Positions 1 to 7,000 of a DNA stretch of 12,789 nucleotides are shown one piece after another. Both the position numbers and the translations under genes were made by a program. The notes beneath the pieces were generated by a model. It was not told the origin of the DNA and made no database searches. It was given only the letters and a program-made list of their open reading frames with translations. Within the stretch, counting starts at the first letter, position 1, and the number at the start of each line of letters is the position of its first letter. The DNA comes from RAM1 sp040376925 (GTDB lineage Bacteria > Pseudomonadota > Gammaproteobacteria > Burkholderiales > Burkholderiaceae_C), in the NCBI GenBank assembly GCA_040376925.1, contig JBEIPU010000122.1, forward strand, positions 1-12,789. Direction: 5' to 3'.

Positions 1-97
1 CATAGGCATGAATCCAGCGGTGGGCGGCGGCTTGCGCGCGGCTCGGTCGCAGTGCCTCGATACAATCGTTGCATTCTATGCGAAGGCCCTTTAAGCT
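1..97. promoter_or_regulatory. Left-edge leader with candidate -10 box for rubA
   Basis: No complete gene is visible here. TACAAT at 61-66 is a good match to a sigma-70 -10 element on the + strand and lies about 30 nt before the rubredoxin start. I see no convincing -35 box at the right distance. The frame starting at position 2 is open from the window edge to a TAA at 92-94, so the tail of an upstream gene cannot be excluded. On the - strand, ATG codons at 9-7 and 3-1 could start a divergent gene running off the left edge. From memory, a thiD-type kinase is often divergent from rubA in this group, but nothing here shows it. A 7-codon micro-ORF (78-101) is treated as a finding. Confidence 0.35.
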
Positions 98-271
98 GTG
101 ACTGAAACTAAAACTTGGATGTGTCTGATCTGCGGGTGGATCTACGATGAAGCCACCGGAGCGCCGGATCACGGTATTGCTCCCGGGACTGCCTGGGCCG
201 ATGTGCCGATGAACTGGACCTGCCCTGAATGCGGGGCGCGCAAGGAAGATTTCGAGATGGTTCAGATTTGA
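98..271 (+). CDS. rubA: Rubredoxin
   Basis: A small soluble iron-sulfur-free electron carrier that holds one Fe atom with four cysteines and passes single electrons between reductases and terminal oxidases or reductases. The 57-residue product has both iron knuckles: C9-L-I-C12-G-W near the N-terminus and C42-P-E-C45-G near the C-terminus. The family's usual aromatic residues (W7, Y16, W40) and the ending K-E-D-F-E-M-V also fit. Length is normal for a one-iron rubredoxin. GTG at 98 is chosen because an in-frame TAA lies at 92-94 and the next start (ATG 119) would remove the segment before the first CxxC. No strong Shine-Dalgarno is seen; GAAGG at 82-86 is somewhat far. It precedes pilG by 55 nt on the same strand, so co-transcription is possible, although no functional link to pili is known to me. 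Its redox partner is not in the window. Confidence 0.93.
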   Translation: MTETKTWMCLICGWIYDEATGAPDHGIAPGTAWADVPMNWTCPECGARKEDFEMVQI

Positions 272-311
272 GGGTGGTGCGTCTTGCCTGCCCTGGCGTC
301 GTTGAAAAAAT

Positions 312-317
312 GAGGAG
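312..317 (+). promoter_or_regulatory. Ribosome binding site for pilG
   Basis: GAGGAG is placed 9 nt before the GTG at 327. It fixes GTG as the pilG start, because no in-frame ATG lies nearby. Confidence 0.7.
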
Positions 318-326
318 CAGCGTCAA

Positions 327-725
327 GTGAGCACGAATGGATCCGGCTTCAAGGTCCTGGTGATTGACGACAGCAACACCATCCGCCGCAGCGCAGAGAT
401 ATTTCTCAAGCAGGGTGGCCATGAGGTCATGCTGGCCGAGGATGGCTTTGACGCGCTGGCCAAGGTCAACGACTACCTTCCCAACCTGATCTTCTGCGAC
501 ATCCTGATGCCGCGCCTGGATGGCTACCAGACCTGCGCGATCATCAAGCGCAACGCGAAATTCGCGGGTGTGCCGGTGGTCATGCTGTCGTCCAAGGACG
601 GCGTTTTTGACAAGGCCCGCGGCCGCATGGTCGGCTCGCAGGACTACCTGACCAAACCATTTACCAAGGACCAGCTGCTGCAGACCGTCCAGCAGTTTGG
701 TGCCGCACAACAAGGAGTAGCGTGA
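327..725 (+). CDS. pilG: Twitching motility response regulator PilG (CheY-like)
   Basis: A single-domain receiver, 132 residues, that by family knowledge accepts phosphate from the PilL/ChpA kinase and promotes pilus extension and, in Pseudomonas, adenylate cyclase activity. All receiver landmarks are visible: acidic pair D14-D15, phospho-acceptor D58 in C-D-I-L-M-P, S88 in the Thr/Ser position, and K110 in Y-L-T-K-P-F. There is no output domain, so it must act by protein-protein contact. It begins at GTG 327 behind a strong GAGGAG. Its stop TGA (723-725) overlaps the pilH ATG by one base, so the two regulators are probably translated together. The order PilG before PilH, the C-D-I-L-M-P motif and the following pilI/pilJ genes separate it from a flagellar CheY. 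A six-codon micro-ORF (310-330) ends across its start codon. Confidence 0.93.
   Translation: MSTNGSGFKVLVIDDSNTIRRSAEIFLKQGGHEVMLAEDGFDALAKVNDYLPNLIFCDILMPRLDGYQTCAIIKRNAKFAGVPVVMLSSKDGVFDKARGRMVGSQDYLTKPFTKDQLLQTVQQFGAAQQGVA
712..717 (+). promoter_or_regulatory. Ribosome binding site for pilH
   Basis: AAGGAG lies 7 nt before the ATG at 725 and only 4 nt before an in-frame GTG at 722. The spacing favours ATG 725 as the true pilH start. The site sits inside the last codons of pilG. Confidence 0.7.
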
Positions 726-1090
726 TGCCGATTCAAAAAGTCCTGGTCGTGGATGATTCCAAGACCGAGCTGATGTTCATGACCGACCTGCTGCAAAAGA
801 ACGGCTTTTCGGTCAAGACGGCCGAGAACGCCGACGACGCCTTTCGCCGCCTGGCCGAGGAAAAGCCCGACCTGATCCTGATGGACGTGGTGATGCCCGG
901 GCAAAACGGCTTCCAGCTCACGCGTGCCATCACGCGCGACCCGCTGTACGCCGACGTGCCGATCATCATGTGTACCAGCAAGAATCAGGAGACCGACCGC
1001 GTCTGGGGCATGCGCCAAGGCGCGCGCGACTACATCACCAAGCCGGTGGACGCCGCCGAGCTGATGGCCAAGATCAAGGCCTTGAGCTGA
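725..1090 (+). CDS. pilH: Twitching motility response regulator PilH (CheY-like)
   Basis: The second single-domain receiver of the Pil-Chp pathway, 121 residues from ATG 725 (one more if GTG 722 is used). In the family PilH opposes or tunes PilG output, either favouring retraction or acting as a phosphate sink. Receiver residues are complete: D10-D11, phospho-acceptor D54 in M-D-V-V-M-P-G-Q-N-G, T84 and K106 in Y-I-T-K-P-V. The M-P-G-Q-N-G-F stretch and the C-T-S-K-N-Q-E-T-D sequence after the fifth strand are typical of PilH rather than PilG. It overlaps the pilG stop by one nucleotide and ends 7 nt before pilI. No output domain is present. Having the PilG/PilH pair next to PilI/PilJ makes the assignment firm. 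Confidence 0.93.
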   Translation: MPIQKVLVVDDSKTELMFMTDLLQKNGFSVKTAENADDAFRRLAEEKPDLILMDVVMPGQNGFQLTRAITRDPLYADVPIIMCTSKNQETDRVWGMRQGARDYITKPVDAAELMAKIKALS

Positions 1091-1097
1091 TTCAAGA

Positions 1098-1628
1098 ATG
1101 GCCAACCGGGAAGCACTCCGTGAATTGCAAAGCCGTCTGGCCAGCCGGCTGCAGGCCGCCCGCACCGAGGGCGTGGCCGCGTCCTGGCTGGCTGTAGAGG
1201 CGGCAGGGGGCAAATACCTCTTCCCGCTGAGCCAGTCCGGCGAGATTTTCCCCTGGGCCACGGCCCAGCCAGTGCCCTATACCCAGCCGTGGTTTCTTGG
1301 CGTGGCCAACCTGCGCGGCGGCCTGTATGGCGTGGTGGACCTCGCGAGTTTTGTGGCCGGTACCGCGCCGGCCCAGCGCACCGACATGGCGCGCTCCGAG
1401 GCGCGGCTGATTGCGCTGAACGCCTTGCTGGAAATCAACTGCGCCTTGCTGATCGACCGCCTGGCTGGTTTGCGCAACCTGGAAGCCTTCAAGGCGTCCA
1501 GCGAGCCGCCCGCAGGGTCACCTGATTATTTTGGCAGTGGCTATACCGACGCCAATGGCGCGTACTGGCAGGAAATCAACCTCCAGACGCTCTCGCAACA
1601 ACCCCAATTTCTGAGCATCAGCGCGTAA
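1098..1628 (+). CDS. pilI: CheW-like adaptor PilI
   Basis: A cytoplasmic coupling protein, 176 residues, that in this pathway joins the PilJ receptor tip to the CheW-like domain of the PilL kinase. The first 25 residues or so form a charged helix (E-A-L-R-E-L-Q-S-R-L) before the CheW fold. The diagnostic CheW core is F66-L-G-V-A-N-L-R-G, with R73-G74 and D81 in the following V-V-D-L-A-S-F strand, as in other PilI proteins. The C-terminal W-Q-E-I-N-L-Q-T-L-S stretch is the usual PilI closing helix. ATG 1098 follows the pilH stop by 7 nt. No clear Shine-Dalgarno is seen, so translation is probably coupled to pilH. It is the only free CheW protein in this cluster, since no chpC is present. Confidence 0.9.
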   Translation: MANREALRELQSRLASRLQAARTEGVAASWLAVEAAGGKYLFPLSQSGEIFPWATAQPVPYTQPWFLGVANLRGGLYGVVDLASFVAGTAPAQRTDMARSEARLIALNALLEINCALLIDRLAGLRNLEAFKASSEPPAGSPDYFGSGYTDANGAYWQEINLQTLSQQPQFLSISA

Positions 1629-1646
1629 GAGCGCTCCAGTTTTCCC

Positions 1647-1652
1647 GGAAGG
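1647..1652 (+). promoter_or_regulatory. Ribosome binding site for pilJ
   Basis: GGAAGG sits 7 nt before the ATG at 1660, inside the 31-nt pilI-pilJ gap. Confidence 0.65.
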
Positions 1653-1659
1653 CCGCATC

Positions 1660-3954
1660 ATGTCCGTCGTTGACCACCTCAAAAAACTGTTCTCCAAAAA
1701 GCCGGCTGAGTCCGAAGCCGACCTGAGCCTGGCCATGCCGGACGGGTCGGTGGACCCGATGGCCACCGGGGCCATGGAGGCACCGGGCACGATGGCCATG
1801 GCGCCCGTGGAGGACCGCGCCGATGACGCGCCGGCCAGCCGCATGGCGGCTGAAGACGAGATGATGGTCCCGCAGGTGGACGAGTCCGAGCTGGTATCGG
1901 TCCCGCTGCTGGGTCGGCGCACCATCGTCCAGCACCAGCGCATCCTGTTCATCTTGCTGGCCTTCGCGTTGGTGGTGCTGGGTGCGGTCACGGTGTTTGC
2001 GCTCAACCAGGCGGACCGCGTCGCCCAGCAGGTGGCCGGTACCGGCCAGTCGCTGATGCAGTCGCAGCGTCTTGCCAAATCAGTGTCGCAGGCGCTGGTG
2101 GGTTCCGCCCAGGCCTTCCCCGACGTGAAGGAAAGCGCCGACGTGCTGGCCAAGACGGTGCGCGGCCTGGCCAGCGGTGACGACCAGTTGCGCCTGCAAC
2201 CGGTGGCCGCTGAACTCCAGGAAGACGTGACCAAGATCACCCCGCTGATGGAGCGCGCCGAAAAGAACGCGGGCACCGTGATGGGCCAGCAGCGAATCCT
2301 CACGCAGGTGGGCAACGCCCTGCGTACCATCAACCGCCAGTCGTCCGACCTGCTTGAAATCGCCGAAACGGTGTCCTCGCTCAAGCTGCAGCAAAACGCA
2401 CCGCCGGCTGAAATCTCCGCCGCCGGCCAGCTCGTGATGTTGACCCAGCGCATCGGTAAATCGGCCAACGAATTCCTGACGATGGAAGGCGTGTCGCCCG
2501 AGGCCGTGTTCCTGCTGGGCAAGGACTTGAACTCGTTCAAGGAAATCGCCCAGGGCCTGCTGGACGGCAGCCCCGAGCTGCGCCTGGCCGGCTCCAAGGA
2601 CGAGCAGACCCGTGAGCGCCTGGACGCGCTGATGAAGCTGTACGAACAGACCCGCAGCCAGGCCGGCGCCATTCTGGGCAACCTGCAGGGCCTGGTGTCC
2701 GCGCGTGAAGCGCAGGCCGCGATCATTGCCGACAGCGAGCCGCTGCGCCGTGCGCTGGAAGACCTGCAGGGCAAGCTGTCCGCACAGACCGGCTTGGGCG
2801 CGGGTGCTCTGGCAGCGTTGGCGATTTCCGCCGTGTTCGCCATTCTTTGCGCGGTGGGCCTGGCCTATGTGCAGCTGCAGGACAGCCGCAAGCGCCAGGT
2901 GGTTGCTGAACAGCAGCGACTCGAAGCTGAGGGACAGGAGCAGGAAGCCAAGCGCGTGAACGACGCGAACCAGGCGGCCATTTTGCGGCTGATGAACGAA
3001 TTGCAGACAGTGGCTGAAGGCGATTTGACCCAGGAAGCCACGGTGACCGAGGACATCACGGGCGCCATCGCCGACTCGGTGAACTACACGGTGGAAGAGT
3101 TGCGCCAGCTGGTGGGCAGCGTGCAGTCCACGGCAACCCGGGTGGCCCAGACGACCGCCCAGGTGGAAAGCACATCGACCGAGCTGCTGGCGGCGTCCAC
3201 CGAACAGCTGCGCGAAATTCGCGAAACCGGCCAGTCGGTGCTCGACATGGCAGGCCGGATCAACCAGGTGTCGGGCCAAGCGCAGGAGTCAGCCCAGGTG
3301 GCCCGGCAATCGCTCGTGGCTGCGGAGTCCGGCCTGCAGGCCGTGCAGAACGCCATCGGCGGTATGAACTCCATCCGCGACCAGATCCAGGAAACCTCCA
3401 AACGGATCAAGCGGCTGGGTGAATCGTCCCAGGAGATTGGTGAAATCACCGAGCTGATCTCGGACATTACCGAACAGACGAACGTGCTGGCACTGAACGC
3501 CGCCATCCAGGCGGCGTCCGCCGGTGAAGCAGGCCGCGGCTTCTCGGTGGTGGCCGAAGAAGTGCAGCGCCTTGCTGAACGTTCCGCGGATGCCACGCGC
3601 CAGATCTCGGCGCTGGTGAAAGCCATTCAGACCGACACACAGGACGCGGTGGCCGCCATGGAGCGATCCACGCAGGGTGTGGTGGAAGGGGCCAAGCTGT
3701 CCGATAACGCCGGTACCGCACTGACCGAGATTGACCAGGTGTCACGCAAACTGGCCGACCTGATTGAGCAGATTTCCAGCTCCGCCTCCAAGGAGGCCGA
3801 ATCCGCCAACGTGGTGGCTGGCAACATCCAGCACATTTTCGCGGTGACGGAGCAGACCGGAGAAGGTACGCGCTCCACGGCGCAGCAGGTGCGCGAGTTG
3901 TCGCGCATGGCCGAGGAGCTTCGCCAGTCGGTATCGCGATTCAAAATCGCATGA
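1660..3954 (+). CDS. pilJ: Type IV pilus chemoreceptor PilJ (methyl-accepting)
   Basis: The inner-membrane receptor of the Pil-Chp pathway, 764 residues. Order of parts: a cytoplasmic N-terminal tail rich in Met, Ala, Pro and acidic residues (1-94), TM1 about 95-115, a periplasmic sensor about 116-380, TM2 about 381-405, a HAMP-like segment to about 486 (V-A-E-G-D-L-T-Q at 451-458), then the long signalling coiled coil. The sensor holds two related PilJ-type modules, marked by M-Q-S-Q-R-L-A-K-S near 133 and M-L-T-Q-R-I-G-K-S near 260. The hairpin tip is E605-Q-T-N-V-L-A-L-N-A-A-I-Q, followed by A-G-E-A-G-R-G-F, which binds CheW and the kinase. The protein ends F-K-I-A and lacks the C-terminal N-W-E-T-F-type tether for CheR. 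By family knowledge it senses pilin or surface contact. About 80 residues more than the Pseudomonas protein are accounted for mainly by the N-tail. The start is supported by GGAAGG. Confidence 0.94.
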   Translation: MSVVDHLKKLFSKKPAESEADLSLAMPDGSVDPMATGAMEAPGTMAMAPVEDRADDAPASRMAAEDEMMVPQVDESELVSVPLLGRRTIVQHQRILFILLAFALVVLGAVTVFALNQADRVAQQVAGTGQSLMQSQRLAKSVSQALVGSAQAFPDVKESADVLAKTVRGLASGDDQLRLQPVAAELQEDVTKITPLMERAEKNAGTVMGQQRILTQVGNALRTINRQSSDLLEIAETVSSLKLQQNAPPAEISAAGQLVMLTQRIGKSANEFLTMEGVSPEAVFLLGKDLNSFKEIAQGLLDGSPELRLAGSKDEQTRERLDALMKLYEQTRSQAGAILGNLQGLVSAREAQAAIIADSEPLRRALEDLQGKLSAQTGLGAGALAALAISAVFAILCAVGLAYVQLQDSRKRQVVAEQQRLEAEGQEQEAKRVNDANQAAILRLMNELQTVAEGDLTQEATVTEDITGAIADSVNYTVEELRQLVGSVQSTATRVAQTTAQVESTSTELLAASTEQLREIRETGQSVLDMAGRINQVSGQAQESAQVARQSLVAAESGLQAVQNAIGGMNSIRDQIQETSKRIKRLGESSQEIGEITELISDITEQTNVLALNAAIQAASAGEAGRGFSVVAEEVQRLAERSADATRQISALVKAIQTDTQDAVAAMERSTQGVVEGAKLSDNAGTALTEIDQVSRKLADLIEQISSSASKEAESANVVAGNIQHIFAVTEQTGEGTRSTAQQVRELSRMAEELRQSVSRFKIA

Positions 3955-3960
3955 CATGAA

Positions 3961-4043
3961 CCACCCCCGAAGCGCCTTCGGCGCTCCCCCCTCAAGGGGG
4001 CGCCACCAGCGGACCGGCACAGCCGGTTGCGCGGTGGCCCCCG
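3961..4043 (+). repeat. Multi-hairpin intergenic repeat (REP-like) between pilJ and pilL
   Basis: Nearly the whole 111-nt pilJ-pilL gap is GC-rich and palindromic. Stem A pairs AGCGCC (3971-3976) with GGCGCT (3980-3985) across a TTC loop. Stem B pairs GGCGC plus CCCC (3980-3989) with GGGG plus GCGCC (3996-4004) around C-C-T-C-A-A, and shares its left arm with stem A. Stem C has outer arms GCCACC (4002-4007) and GGTGGC (4033-4038) and an inner hairpin ACCGGC-ACA-GCCGGT (4013-4027). No T-run follows, so it is not a standard terminator. I recall very similar C-rich, T-C-A-A-looped elements scattered between genes in Comamonadaceae genomes, so I read it as one copy of a dispersed repeat. A genome-wide search was not possible here. 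Confidence 0.75.
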
Positions 4044-4054
4044 CAAATTCACGG

Positions 4055-4062
4055 TAGGGTGA
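4055..4062 (+). promoter_or_regulatory. Probable ribosome binding site for pilL
   Basis: TAGGGTGA ends 3 nt before the ATG at 4066; its AGGG core is about 6 nt from the start. It lies just after the hairpin repeat, leaving a short single-stranded window for ribosome entry. Confidence 0.5.
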
Positions 4063-4065
4063 CGT

Positions 4066-7000
4066 ATGGCAGCAGGAACCGATATCGATGTGGCGGTCAA
4101 TGACCTGGGGCCGCTGGCCTGGGTGCTTGATGAGCTGCGCAAGTCGCTGGACACCGCCTCCAGCGCGCTGCGCCGGTTTGTGCGTGATGCGGATGCGGCC
4201 CGTGGGTCTGACATGGCGTCCGTGGACGCCGGGCAGCTGCGCATTGCGCGCCAGCACCTGCACCAGGCCGTGGGCGCTCTGGAAATGGTGGGGCTGGGTG
4301 CGCCCGCCCACATGCTGCGCGCGATGGAATCCGCCGCACAGAAGTTCGTCGAGCGGCCTGACCTGTGCAGCGAAGCAGCCGCAGCCAAGATTGAGCGTGC
4401 GGGCTTTGCGCTGACCGATTACCTGGAGGCCGTACTGCTGGGCAAGGCGGTGTCGGCGGTGGCGCTGTTCCCTCAGTACCGCGACGTCCAGGAACTGGCC
4501 GGGGCTGACCGCATCCATCCGGCGGATCTCTGGGCGTTTGACTGGCGCTGGGTGGACCCGCAGGTGGCGCTGACGCAAGAGGCCTTGCCATATGACGCTG
4601 CGGTGCGCTCACGCATGGACCAGGCGGTGCTCAAGATCGTCAAGGCGGCCGACCCCAAGGCGGCCCATATCCTGCTGAACACCAGCCTGGGGCTGGCGGC
4701 AGCGCAGACCGCGCGTCAGCCGCGCATCTTCTGGAAGATCTGCGCTGCCTATTTTGAGGCGCTGTCCCACAGCCTGTTGCCGCCCGAGCTGTACGTCAAA
4801 CGCGCGGCGTCGCGCGTGCTGCTGCAATACGCCACCCTGGCCAAGGGCGAGCTCGGTGTGTCCGACCGCCTGGCGCAGGACCTGCTTTTTTTCTGCGCCC
4901 AGGCTGTGCCGGCCGTGCCATCCGATGCGCCGGCATTGACCGCTGTGCGCATGGCCTGGAACCTGGGCCGGTTTTCACCGGTGGACTACCAGACGCCGCA
5001 GTTCGGCCGGTTTGACCCGCTCCTGCTGGCACAGGCGCGCAAGCGCATCACGGCCGCCAAGGAAAGCTGGTCAGCACTGTCGGGCGGCGATACCAACAAG
5101 CTCAAGGGCGTGGGCGACCAGTTCAACCTGGTGGCCGACTCGCTGACGCGTCTGCACCCGGACAGTGCCTTGCTGGCGCAGGCGCTGAACCGCGTCATTG
5201 AGGGAACCGTGCGCACGGGCCAGGCGCCACCGACCGAACTGGCCATGGAAGTGGCGACGGCCGTGCTCTACCTGGAGGCTGCCTTCGAGGACTTGGACCC
5301 GTCGGACACCGAGCTGGCATCGCGCACCGCGCGGCTGGCCGAGCGGCTGGACCATGTGGGTCGCGGGGGCCAGGCCGAGGCGCTGGAACCCTGGATGGAG
5401 GAGCTGTACCGCCGCGTCAGCGACCGCCAGACCATGGGCAGCGTTGTGGGCGAGCTGCGCTCCACCCTGACCGAGCTGGAAAAGCTGCTGGACCAGTTTT
5501 TCCGCGACCCCAAGGAAAAAGGGCCGTTGCGCGACGCGCCGGGTCACCTGTCGCAAATGCGCGGTGTGCTGTCGGTGCTGGGGCTGGACCAGGCGTCGCA
5601 GGCCGTGCTGCGCATGCGCGAAAGCGTGGAAGAAATCCTGGTGACCGAAGTCGACGAAGCGCGTGCACGCGCCGCCGGCACTTTTGACAAGCTTGGCAAC
5701 AACCTGGGCGCATTGGGTTTTCTGATCGACATGCTCAATTACCAGCCCGCGCTGGCCAAGAAGCTGTTTGTCTATGACGACGAACTGGGTGAACTCAAGC
5801 CGCTGATGGGCCGCGCGGCCCAGGCCGCGGACGCGCAGCCCGACGAGCCGGATGCCGACCAGCTGCTGTCGCAGGAAGTGCTTTCGGTGGTGCATGAGGC
5901 CGGCGTTGGCGCTGGCGATACTGACCTGTCGGTGCGCCTGGACACCATTGCCACTCAGGCCGTTCTGGCCGAGCAGCCCGCGCTGGCCCATTCGGCGCGC
6001 GAGGCCGCCGCGGCCGTATCGGCCCATGACGCCGGCGCCGCGACGGCCGCGCTGCACAACCTGGCCGCCGCGGTGCAGCCCGCGCCCGCCCAGCCGCTGA
6101 CCGCGGCCAGTACCGGGGCCGACATCGAAGAAGACGACTTGCGCGACATCTTCCTGGAAGAAGCGCGCGAAGTCGTGCAAAACGGCCTGGCCGCCGTGGC
6201 CGCGCTGGCGGCGGACGCCTCCAACACCGGCGAGCTCACGACCCTGCGGCGCGCTTTCCACACGCTCAAGGGCAGCTCGCGCATGGTGGGCCTGAGCGAG
6301 TTCGGCGAAGCCGCCTGGGCCATGGAGCAGTTGCTCAACACCTGGCTGGCAGACCAGAAGCCCGCCACCGACGACCTGCGCAACATGGCCGGTGACGCCA
6401 TGCAGGCGTTTGACCGCTGGGTGGAAGACATTGCCGCCGGTACCGATGGCCACTGGAAGGCGCCGGTGTTCCGCACCTCGGCCGAGGCCCTGCGCACCGA
6501 AGGCCGTTTTGTCCCGCTGGCCCTGCCGGCTGCCGCAGCGGTGCCAGATGCACCCATTGCCCCGGCCCAGCCAGAGCCGGTGTTTGAACTGCCGGCCCTG
6601 GAGCCCGAGCCTGCACCGGCACCGGCACCGGAACCCATACCCGCATTCGCATCCGCACCGGTTGCCGACCAGGCGCTGTCCGCTGCGTTTGACTTTGACC
6701 TGGGCACGGCCGACATTGAAGTTGCCCACGCCGCTCCCGGCGACGAGCTCGCCCCGGACTTCGATTTCGACATGACCGCGCCAGCCGCGGCTGCGCCGGT
6801 CGCCGACGCGCCTGCACCAGCTGACCCCGCCGCCATGGCCATGGAGATCGACGGCATTGACTTTGACAGCCTGTCGGCGGTGTCCGGGTTGGGCGAGCTG
6901 AATGCTGCGCCGCCCGTGCCAGCGCCCGCGCCGCTTGAGCCCATGACGGTATCGCTGGACGATTTCGAGCTGCCTGACCTTGCGCTGGACCCGGTGGCCG

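Noticed and set aside
284..311. Possible promoter for pilG (TTGCCT then AAAAAT).
   Set aside because: The -10 is poor and runs into the ribosome binding site, so there is too little to support a promoter call.
1518..3626. Long - strand open frames opposite pilJ.
   Set aside because: Ser/Arg- or His/Gln-rich products without motifs. PilJ on the + strand explains the interval fully.
3961..4043. Intrinsic terminator after pilJ.
   Set aside because: The stems are strong but no T-run follows any of them, and pilL continues the same pathway immediately after.
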